Below, in pieces: positions 34,567 to 41,730 of a stretch of DNA of 64,000 nucleotides. Position numbers and translations under genes: made by a program. The DNA is from GWE2-42-39 sp942493345 (GTDB taxonomy: Bacteria; Bacteroidota; Bacteroidia; Bacteroidales; Prolixibacteraceae), in contig OW818695.1 in NCBI GenBank assembly GCA_942493345.1, positions 1,922,001-1,986,000 of the forward strand. Reading direction: 5' to 3'. The notes beneath the pieces were generated by a model, which was not told the DNA's origin, searched no databases, and worked only from the letters and a program-made list of their open reading frames with translations. Position 1 is the stretch's first letter; every line of letters starts with the position of its first letter.

Positions 34567-35943
34567 TTATACCGATTTTGAAAATGATTTTCCTGAGTTG
34601 GCCAGTTTCGGGTCGAATACCGACGCGATGTTGCGGCTGAACATTTTGCCCGATTCATTCACCGTGAGCTTGTCGCTGGTAAAATCGATCAATCCTTCAG
34701 AAATAAAATCGGCCAGCTTTTCTTCTGAAAATGAAACGGTTTCTTTCAATTCAGGAACTGAAACGGAGAATTTTGAAGCCGCTTCAGTAAAATCGAGGTA
34801 TTGGTTACACATGATTTCGTTGATTACATGGCGGATAATTTTCTCGGATTGGTTCAATTCGTAACCTTTTTCAACAGCAAACAGTCCCTGATTTATTAGC
34901 TCAATATACCGATCAGTTTCTTTGGCATTTTGTGCGTACGAATTCTCGAGCTGGCTGATACCGGTGGAGCCAAACGCATAAACCTGTCCGGTGGTTTCGC
35001 GGGTGCAATAGCCCTGAAAGTTGCGGTGCAGTTTTTTATTGGCAAGAGCAATGGTCAACTCATCGCCGGCTTTTGCAAAATGATCGAAACCAATTGATTG
35101 ATACCCGTTTTCTTTCAGCAGATTGTAGCCCGCTTCAAACATTTTCAGCTTTTCCTGCGGCCCGGCCAACCCTTCAGCTTCAAGTATTTTCTGTGCCCGT
35201 TTTACCCATGGAACATGAGCATACGAAAAAGTCACCAACCGGTCGGGCGAAAGTTCAATGGCTTTTTTTATCGTCTGAAAAAAGGATTCCGGAGTTTGGT
35301 GCGGCAATCCGTAGATAAAGTCGAAATTCACACCCACATGGACAAATCCGCGAAGAAACGAAACCAAATCGCCAACCGGAATGGCTGAGCCATCGCGGTT
35401 CACCGTGTCGAGTACCTTCTTGTCGAAGTCCTGAATTCCCAGGCTGATGCGGTTAAATCCCGCTTTTATCAACCTTTCGGAATACATAAAATCGAGATGC
35501 GCCGGATGGCATTCCATGGCTATTTCGGGCTTTTCGGTATACCTGAAATTTTCGCCAATCAGCTGCATAATTTCTTCGATCCACTCAATGGGCAAATAAT
35601 TGGGTGTGCCGCCGCCCCAGTGTACCTGCGAAACTTTTCGCTGCGGATTGAGCAATGCAGCCACCATTCCGATTTCCTTTTTCAGCGCGTCCACATAAAT
35701 GCGCATCAGCTCGCGATTGTGGCTCGGAACAGAATTGCACCCGCAATAATGGCAAATTTTATTGCAAAACGGGATATGAATATAAACCGAGATATTCTCC
35801 GGCTGGTCGTTGTTCGACCTGCGGATCAATTCCTCGTATTGTTCAGAAGTAAATGTATCTGAAAAAAAATTAGCCGGCGGATAGCTCGTGTAGCGGGGTA
35901 CCGGCACATTGTATTTTTCAATCAGATGCTCGGGAAATATCAT
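34567..35943 (-). CDS. hemN: Oxygen-independent coproporphyrinogen III dehydrogenase
   Basis: 458 residues. The radical SAM motif CNKICHYCGC includes the fourth cysteine that distinguishes true HemN from HemW. Other HemN features: YTSYPPANFFS near the N-terminus, HWGGGTPNYL and MECHPAHLD. It decarboxylates coproporphyrinogen III to protoporphyrinogen IX without oxygen, fitting an anaerobic or microaerobic life. Its start overlaps the MFS gene by 26 bases, and its stop is one base from small ORF A. Confidence 0.95.
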   Translation of the reverse strand: MIFPEHLIEKYNVPVPRYTSYPPANFFSDTFTSEQYEELIRRSNNDQPENISVYIHIPFCNKICHYCGCNSVPSHNRELMRIYVDALKKEIGMVAALLNPQRKVSQVHWGGGTPNYLPIEWIEEIMQLIGENFRYTEKPEIAMECHPAHLDFMYSERLIKAGFNRISLGIQDFDKKVLDTVNRDGSAIPVGDLVSFLRGFVHVGVNFDFIYGLPHQTPESFFQTIKKAIELSPDRLVTFSYAHVPWVKRAQKILEAEGLAGPQEKLKMFEAGYNLLKENGYQSIGFDHFAKAGDELTIALANKKLHRNFQGYCTRETTGQVYAFGSTGISQLENSYAQNAKETDRYIELINQGLFAVEKGYELNQSEKIIRHVINEIMCNQYLDFTEAASKFSVSVPELKETVSFSEEKLADFISEGLIDFTSDKLTVNESGKMFSRNIASVFDPKLANSGKSFSKSV

Positions 35944-37150
35944 TGTCGTAAAATTTTTCTTTAAAAATGAAAGGTAATAAAACCAGAATCAGCACACAAA
36001 TTGCCAGTTCGATGGCAAAAAGGCCGCGATAAGTAATTGCATCGGCAATTTTTCCGCTAAAGATGGCGATCACCAGGCTGCTTAAATGAGTAACCACAAT
36101 TTGAATGGTGAAATCGCTGCCTTCGCGCTGTTGCCGCACCACATTCATCGAAAGCGTATAAATAAATACCGACGACATGGCATAGGCCGACCATAACAAA
36201 GCAACAGCAATATAAATAAGATATATCGGATGACTGCTATACGTCAGAAATACAAAATAGGCCGCAGCAACAACATTGATCACGGCAAAAAGAAACATGC
36301 TTTTTTTCAATCCTTTCTTCCGGATAAAAAAACCGGCAGGCAAGGTCATCAGCGAGCCAACCGCCGTTCCGAAAATACCCGAAATGAACCCAATTTGCTT
36401 GACCTGGTAGCCCAAATCGACCAAGTACGGTTTCAGCATGGTTAGTATGCCAATTGTTCCTGAATAAAAAAGAGCCAGAATGAGAATATGAAAAACGATG
36501 CCTTTTTGCCGGAAGAAATAGATGAATTCGAAATACGAAATAGCTTTTGGCGAAGCAGGTCTTTCTTCTGTTTTCTGGTTTTTGAGACGATACAGGCTGA
36601 GCGGAATGATGGCAAAAATCACGCAAAGCGACAAAGTCCAAAGCAGGCAATTCCATCCCAGGTAATTGTACACAATCAGCAACACGCCGCTGCCCACCAG
36701 TGTTCCGAGGAAACTTCCGGCCGACTGCATGCTGTTGCCCAGACTTTGTTCTTTCTTTTTCAGGTTTAAAATAGCAAAGGCATCGGTGGCAATGTCCTGA
36801 GTGGCCGAAGCAGTAAAGGCAATTACCATCAGCGCAACAATGGTTTTGAAATCGGCCTGCAAGCTGAAAAACCCGATGCAACTGATCACCATCGCGTAAA
36901 ACAGTTCCGAGAAAATAATCCACCGTCGGTATTTCCGGCTGGTGCCACCAGTCTTGTCGACGATTGGTGCCCAAAGGAACTTCAATATCCACGGGAGTTT
37001 CACCAGTTGGAGATACCCGATCGATTCCAGCGAATAATGCTCCATTCGCATGATGACCGGCACCACCGTAGAGAAAAAACTCATTGGTACCGATTGCGCC
37101 AGGTACAGGCTCAACAAAGTAAAGTATTTCCCGGTTCCGAGGTTTTTCAT
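35918..37150 (-). CDS. MFS transporter, PAT (AmpG/RhtX-like) type
   Basis: 410 residues, 12 predicted membrane helices. N-terminal SVPMSFFSTVVPVIMR and LVKLPWILKFLWAPIVDK match the PAT group, which includes AmpG (muropeptide import) and RhtX/FptX (siderophore import). Between a TonB receptor and hemN, the natural reading is an inner-membrane porphyrin or heme-precursor permease that completes the import route; this is inference from context. Its ATG overlaps the stop of small ORF B. Confidence 0.85.
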   Translation of the reverse strand: MKNLGTGKYFTLLSLYLAQSVPMSFFSTVVPVIMRMEHYSLESIGYLQLVKLPWILKFLWAPIVDKTGGTSRKYRRWIIFSELFYAMVISCIGFFSLQADFKTIVALMVIAFTASATQDIATDAFAILNLKKKEQSLGNSMQSAGSFLGTLVGSGVLLIVYNYLGWNCLLWTLSLCVIFAIIPLSLYRLKNQKTEERPASPKAISYFEFIYFFRQKGIVFHILILALFYSGTIGILTMLKPYLVDLGYQVKQIGFISGIFGTAVGSLMTLPAGFFIRKKGLKKSMFLFAVINVVAAAYFVFLTYSSHPIYLIYIAVALLWSAYAMSSVFIYTLSMNVVRQQREGSDFTIQIVVTHLSSLVIAIFSGKIADAITYRGLFAIELAICVLILVLLPFIFKEKFYDNDISRASD

Positions 37151-37305
37151 CCAAATAAATTTTTATGTTTCTGATTTACTGTTGGTTCGGATTTGTGTAT
37201 CCTATCAAAATATTCTACCGGATGGAACTCACATGCAGTTTGTTCATTTTGTGTTACCCGAGATGTCGGGACAAGTTGTGCTTTTTGCAAGCATGTTCGT
37301 TTCAT
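37147..37305 (-). CDS. Small repeated ORF B (52 aa) before the MFS gene
   Basis: Same peptide family as ORF A: MKRTCLQKAQ, an in-frame seven-residue insert (LVPTSRV), then TQNEQTACEFHPVEYFD, ending KNLFG. The insert comes from 21 bases containing the palindrome CCCGA-CATC-TCGGG type repeat. It starts eight bases after the TonB receptor stop, and its TGA overlaps the MFS ATG. The first part is almost identical to copies A and C at DNA level; the second part has diverged. Confidence 0.5.
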   Translation of the reverse strand: MKRTCLQKAQLVPTSRVTQNEQTACEFHPVEYFDRIHKSEPTVNQKHKNLFG

Positions 37306-37313
37306 AATCTATT

Positions 37314-39386
37314 TTAAAAAGTCACTTTCATACTGACGCCGATGCGTGCCGGTTTCCCAATTTGTGCATACGAATTTCCAAGAGCATTGAAATAAAAAGC
37401 ATTATATTCTTCGTCCAGAATATTTTTGCCCCAGAATGAAAGCACCAAATTTTTCTTTTCAAAACTAATCCGGTGGTTCAGCAAACCGTAATAATCCTGC
37501 CATGCCGTGTTGGTTTCAAGCCAGTAGTTTTTCCCAAAACCCTGGTAGCTGAGTTGAAAACGAATCCGGTCGAGCCAGCAAGTATTTAGTTCGGCCGTGT
37601 AATTCCCTCCAATATTGAATGAATATTCCGGAACATACGGAAGATAATTTCCACTGTAATCGGTATTTGCATCTTTCACATATTCAATAAATTTTGCCTT
37701 ATTGTAGCCAAAAGTGACCCAGGTTTCCATGTTTTTTGCCGGAAGCGCTTTTAATTCCAGCTCAACCCCTTTGCTTTCCGATTTGCCTGCATTGGTGAGC
37801 ATCGAGCCGGTTCCGCTGGCTACCGTCTGGTAAATTTGCTGGTTGCTCCAGTCAATGTAAAAGAAAGCCAGATTCGCGTAAATGCGTTGTTTCAACCATT
37901 TAGCTTTCACGCCGGCTTCGTAGTTCCACGAAGTTTCGGGGTCGAATGAACGGTCTTCTTCCCGCTCGAAAGTTGAATTGAAACCACCGGAATTATAGCC
38001 TTTCGAAATGGTTGCATAGGGCGTTATATAGTCCGAGATATTGTATTTAAAAGCAATTTTCGGGAGAAATTCGAAAAAATCCATATCACTTTTCAGCGTT
38101 GCATCATTTGTTCTGACTCCTTTAACAAACTTGTCGTACACATAATCGAGCGTTGCTTTTTCGTAATCGGCACGAATCCCTGCCGAAACCGAGAAAGCGC
38201 CCAGTTTCAGTGTCGATTGGTGAAAAACTGCCGCCCCCGAATTGCTGTTGTCGTACGTTTTAACCGAGTTGGGAGCCGATTTGTACATTACATCAACTTC
38301 TTTATCCTGATCCTGCCAGAAGCCAAAAACGCCAAAAAGCCACTCGTAATTTTTGTTTCCCTTCGACTGGATATTGATTTCCTGAGCAAGCATATTTTGC
38401 TTCTGATCCTGAGTTACAAAATAAGAAGGAGCGGGGGTAAAATCCTGATCGATCTTCTGTGCATCGTCGACGTACTGGTAGCTGCTGACCGCGCGAATGG
38501 TATAATTTTTGGCCGCATACTGAACGTTCAACCCAGCCGACAACATCGAACGGTTGTAGCTGCTTTCGTCGTTGTAGTTAATATCTCCGGCTTTCCGTGT
38601 TTCGTTGTTGTACAGGGCATACGGATACCCGATTTGCTTGCTGTCTTCGTACTGCACATTCAGCAAAGTCCTGAATTTTTCGGAAGGCTCGAACAACAAC
38701 TTCATTCGTCCTGAATAGCTGTTCAGCTTGTCGATTTTTTCGTTATTGAAGTGGTTGGTGTAAAAGCCGTCCTGATGCTTTTGCCCGACATTGGCCAGCA
38801 CCGACAACGATTTGCTGATGGGCTGGTTGTGACTGATCTGCGTCGTTATCTGGTTGTAATTTCCGTAATCGGCAATAACGCTGGTCAAACGTTCTTTTCC
38901 CGGGTTGGAAGTAAAAATGTTGATCAGCCCGCCCATGGCATTCCGCCCGTACAGGGTTCCCTGCGGACCGCGAAGAACTTCGATGCGTTCGATATCGAAA
39001 AGCTCAAAATTGAATGCCGACTTTTCAAAGTACGGAATGTTGTCGACATACAAACCCACCGATGGCGTGTTGATGCGGTTCCCGACGCCCCGGATGTAAA
39101 CCGGCGATGTTAGTTTCGAACCGTAGTCAGGCATAAAAAAGTTGGGTACTATTCCTGAAATATCGGTTAAGTTTTGAATCCGGTTGGCTTCGATGGTTCG
39201 TGCCGGAACCATTGTGGCCGTTACCGGGAGTTCAAAAATATTGCTGTTGTACTTGGGCGATTTAATCTGTATTTCGTCGAGTTTGTAATTCTTTATTTTG
39301 GTCGTGTCCCTATCTGTATTCTCCCCTTCAGCAAGCCCAAAAATTGTTATCATGCAAAAGATAAACAAGCCTGAAAGTTTTTTCAT
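37314..39386 (-). CDS. TonB-dependent outer-membrane receptor (putative porphyrin/heme importer)
   Basis: 690 residues with a signal peptide (to about residue 20). The TonB-box region precedes a plug domain (about 45-165; RIEVLRGPQGTLYGRNAMGG) and a 22-strand-type barrel ending in an aromatic C-terminal residue (VSMKVTF). Unlike SusC proteins it has no N-terminal carboxypeptidase-like extension. The linked MFS permease and hemN-hemG-hemH suggest a tetrapyrrole substrate, but the classical FRAP/NPNL heme-receptor motif is not obvious. Confidence 0.88.
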   Translation of the reverse strand: MKKLSGLFIFCMITIFGLAEGENTDRDTTKIKNYKLDEIQIKSPKYNSNIFELPVTATMVPARTIEANRIQNLTDISGIVPNFFMPDYGSKLTSPVYIRGVGNRINTPSVGLYVDNIPYFEKSAFNFELFDIERIEVLRGPQGTLYGRNAMGGLINIFTSNPGKERLTSVIADYGNYNQITTQISHNQPISKSLSVLANVGQKHQDGFYTNHFNNEKIDKLNSYSGRMKLLFEPSEKFRTLLNVQYEDSKQIGYPYALYNNETRKAGDINYNDESSYNRSMLSAGLNVQYAAKNYTIRAVSSYQYVDDAQKIDQDFTPAPSYFVTQDQKQNMLAQEINIQSKGNKNYEWLFGVFGFWQDQDKEVDVMYKSAPNSVKTYDNSNSGAAVFHQSTLKLGAFSVSAGIRADYEKATLDYVYDKFVKGVRTNDATLKSDMDFFEFLPKIAFKYNISDYITPYATISKGYNSGGFNSTFEREEDRSFDPETSWNYEAGVKAKWLKQRIYANLAFFYIDWSNQQIYQTVASGTGSMLTNAGKSESKGVELELKALPAKNMETWVTFGYNKAKFIEYVKDANTDYSGNYLPYVPEYSFNIGGNYTAELNTCWLDRIRFQLSYQGFGKNYWLETNTAWQDYYGLLNHRISFEKKNLVLSFWGKNILDEEYNAFYFNALGNSYAQIGKPARIGVSMKVTF

Positions 39387-39432
39387 CCTAATAAATTTTA
39401 AAATTTCTGATTTTCTGTTGGTTTAAATTTTG

Positions 39433-39519
39433 CTATTTTATCAAGGTGGCCCACCGGATGGAACTCACATGCAGTTTGTTCATTGGTGTTTGTGCTTTTT
39501 GCAAGCATGTTCGTTTCAT
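39433..39519 (-). other. Degenerate copy C of the small repeated ORF, upstream of the TonB receptor
   Basis: The first ten codons equal copies A and B (MKRTCLQKAQ), but a one-base deletion near codon 12 shifts the frame and it ends at codon 29. The DNA remains similar down to the receptor start, and the unshifted frame would read CEFHPV and later ENQKF before a stop. The same GGATGA junction is present. Conservation despite the frameshift shows either recent decay or selection at RNA/DNA level. Confidence 0.6.
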
Positions 39520-39545
39520 AATCATATAAAAACGGTTAATTGGAG

Positions 39546-39579
39546 GGAACAAAAATCACAAACCCTGTGATTTGTTTCC
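39546..39579. promoter_or_regulatory. Long inverted repeat upstream of the TonB receptor, operator-like
   Basis: AAATCACA (39553-39560), centre AACCC, TGTGATTT (39566-39573) form a perfect 8-bp inverted repeat, extended by near-inverse GGAAC / GTTTCC arms to about 39579. It lies about 160 bases before the receptor start and just after the small membrane gene. It may be a repressor operator or an mRNA hairpin between the first two genes. Confidence 0.5.
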
Positions 39580-39616
39580 TATGTGAATATTAATTCAATA
39601 AAAGTTTGATATTGAA

Positions 39617-39952
39617 TTACAACACTGGCGGGGGCCTGCTAAACAAAGGAGAGTAAAACGAAATTCCCGGTATCTGTCTATCATTTCGGATCAGAATCCG
39701 TTCTATTGTTTGGTATCCGGGCGAAAAATCGATCTGTGTTTCCTGATTTTCTGCTTCAACCTGAAAATAAAAACCAGCCGTTTGCAGTATCTGTTCTGCC
39801 TGGTTGTTGCTTTCAACAAAAATAACTTTTTCATCACCGGTTTTTACAGGATCGTGTTGTTCGAATTGGGAAGGAAAAATTAAATAAAAAAGATAGAAAG
39901 CGACAAAAGCCACGTATGGGATGTGTGAACTTAAAATACCAAATGTAAACAT
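39617..39952 (-). CDS. Small membrane protein at the head of the porphyrin locus
   Basis: 111 residues: an N-terminal hydrophobic segment (about 8-28, SSHIPYVAFVAFYLFYLIF) and a polar tail ending SPLFSRPPPVL. Small proteins of this layout often accompany TonB receptors in Bacteroidota, but I cannot name a family. It is the first gene of the minus-strand locus and divergent from the SPOR lipoprotein gene, about 270 bases apart. No small-ORF repeat precedes it. Confidence 0.55.
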   Translation of the reverse strand: MFTFGILSSHIPYVAFVAFYLFYLIFPSQFEQHDPVKTGDEKVIFVESNNQAEQILQTAGFYFQVEAENQETQIDFSPGYQTIERILIRNDRQIPGISFYSPLFSRPPPVL

Positions 39953-40170
39953 GTCTTTTCTATCCTGATTTTCAAGGAACGAAAGTATGAAAAATACTCC
40001 AGCGAAAAAATTTCAGCGGTTTCTTTTTGGCAGCAGTGCCCGGCGAGATAAAAATATCTTAAAATTATCGCGTGTTGGGAGTTGTTCTTTTTACTAATTT
40101 CCCGAAAATCAGGACTGAATAGGTGTAGTTTTTTAACAATCATTCGTTAATAACCTTGGAAAAAGATTTA

Positions 40171-40199
40171 TTGGCAATCGTACCTTTTTCGTATTTTCG
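40171..40199 (+). promoter_or_regulatory. Promoter-like sequence of the SPOR lipoprotein gene
   Basis: TTGG at 40171-40174 and TATTTTCG at 40192-40199, spacing 17 bases, resemble the Bacteroidota -33/-7 pair. The start codon is 27 bases downstream. Confidence 0.4.
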
Positions 40200-40225
40200 C
40201 AACGAACAATTAAAAGTATATTATC

Positions 40226-40723
40226 ATGAAAAAGACAATTTTATCAGTGTTCGTATTAGCTGCCATATTATCATCATGTAAAGTTTTTCAAAAAACGACA
40301 AAAGCGCCGGTACCACCACAAGTCGAAACGACGGCTCCTCCGAAAGTTTTTTCTGCAGATAATACAAAACCTGCGGTACGTGAAAATCCAACATCGGATC
40401 AGATGACTGTACAGCCCGAATCAAAACCGATTTCTATGCGAAAAGAAAATTTTACGTTCTCTGAGCAATCGGACCAGACTTCGTACGGGAACAAGAATTA
40501 TTTCGTAATTGTAGGTAGTTTCAGTAATTACGAAAATGCCAATAAGCTGAAAGCCGATTTGGAAAGCAAAGGTTTCAAACCCATTGTATTGAAAAGCGAA
40601 ACCGGCTATTTTCGGGTTTGCATCAACTCGTACACTGCTGAAGCTGATGCCCGTGCAAAAGTGCAGGAAATCCGGCAAAAATATAGTAACTTTAGCGACT
40701 GCTGGTTATTGATAAAAAACTAA
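40226..40723 (+). CDS. SPOR-domain lipoprotein
   Basis: 165 residues with a signal peptide and lipobox (LSSCKVF, Cys17). A Thr/Pro/Ala-rich linker (about 24-85) leads to a SPOR-like domain (about 90-165: YFVIVGSFSNYENANKL and YFRVCINSYTAEADA). SPOR domains bind denuded peptidoglycan glycans at division sites. It keeps two cysteines (RVC and DCW) also present in the next protein. Four bases separate it from that gene. Confidence 0.82.
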   Translation: MKKTILSVFVLAAILSSCKVFQKTTKAPVPPQVETTAPPKVFSADNTKPAVRENPTSDQMTVQPESKPISMRKENFTFSEQSDQTSYGNKNYFVIVGSFSNYENANKLKADLESKGFKPIVLKSETGYFRVCINSYTAEADARAKVQEIRQKYSNFSDCWLLIKN

Positions 40724-40727
40724 TATT

Positions 40728-41624
40728 ATGATGCGGATTGCTTTGATTATTATTTCATTACTTGGAATAAGTTGCTTTGCGAAAGCCTTTACAACTGAAA
40801 ATATCAAAGTATCTGATCAGGAAAAAATAGACTCCCGCTACTGTATTGTAGTCGGGAGTTTTTCGTCTTTGGAAAAGGCCAAAATATATGGCAAGATGGC
40901 TCAGGGAAAGGGCTATGAAGTCTCCTATCGGGATAATGGTAAAGGTTTTTATCGCGTTTGCGTGTTCGATTTTAAAAGTGGGGCGGAAGCCCAAAAGCGG
41001 ATTGATGAACTGAAAACCAAAGAAGATATTTTTAAACAATGCTGGGTTTTGAAGTACGATGCCGATGCTGCTCCGGTAAAACATGAGGCAAGCGTTCGAT
41101 TTGCCGAGAAACCCCGCACTTCGGTGGCGGCTCCGTCCGTTGCAGATACGAAGAAAAAGGAACCGGAAGAAAAACCAAATAAAACCAGTTTTTCCGCGCC
41201 AACTATAAATCCAGAAGTCTCGAAGGAGAAACCAAAAGAAACCACGGTTGCTGCACCCACCGTAAATACAAAAGCGACCGAACAGAAGCAGAAGGAAGCC
41301 AATATTACTGCTCCTGCTACGGACACAAAAACGTCCGAAAAGAAGGTAGAGAAACAATACGCTCATTACTGCCTGGTGGTAGGCAGTTTTCCTGCTTCAA
41401 ATGAGGCAAAAAGCTTTGGGGAGTCGGTTCAGACAAATGGCTACGGGGTATTTTTCCGGAAAGACGAAAAAGGCTCTGTACTTGTTTGTATGTACGATTT
41501 GAAAACAAAACCAGACGCCGAAAAGCGCATTGATAAAATGCGGCACATTGATGGAATTTTTATCAAAGCCTGGATTCTTGGGTACGATAGTATTACAGAC
41601 AATCTTCGTATCGACCAATTGTGA
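40728..41624 (+). CDS. Protein with two SPOR-like domains and a repetitive linker
   Basis: 298 residues: signal peptide (about 1-19), a first SPOR-like domain (about 36-112, YCIVVGSFSSLEKAKI), a charged linker of three roughly 21-residue repeats (about 125-205, with SAPTIN / AAPTVN / TAPATD and Lys-Glu runs), and a second SPOR-like domain (about 210-290, YCLVVGSFPASNEAKS). Domains and linker units clearly arose by duplication. Starts at ATG 40728 or the adjacent ATG 40731. Co-transcribed with the SPOR lipoprotein; probable envelope or cell-division role. Confidence 0.8.
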   Translation: MMRIALIIISLLGISCFAKAFTTENIKVSDQEKIDSRYCIVVGSFSSLEKAKIYGKMAQGKGYEVSYRDNGKGFYRVCVFDFKSGAEAQKRIDELKTKEDIFKQCWVLKYDADAAPVKHEASVRFAEKPRTSVAAPSVADTKKKEPEEKPNKTSFSAPTINPEVSKEKPKETTVAAPTVNTKATEQKQKEANITAPATDTKTSEKKVEKQYAHYCLVVGSFPASNEAKSFGESVQTNGYGVFFRKDEKGSVLVCMYDLKTKPDAEKRIDKMRHIDGIFIKAWILGYDSITDNLRIDQL

Positions 41625-41730
41625 AAAACTGAGAACCAAAAGTTCACCATCCATTATGTTCACGACAAATCACAATCCGCTTTAAACAGCTGAAAAACTG
41701 CTGAACTTTATGTTTCCGAAATGGTTGTGT

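Noticed and set aside
34428..37305. RiPP precursor peptides with HemN as the maturase
   Set aside because: HemN here has the full coproporphyrinogen dehydrogenase signature and sits with hemG and hemH. No leader/core layout, protease or exporter for a RiPP is present.
39387..39616. Cobalamin riboswitch upstream of the TonB receptor
   Set aside because: No B12-box-like conserved core could be found, and the linked genes are porphyrin genes.
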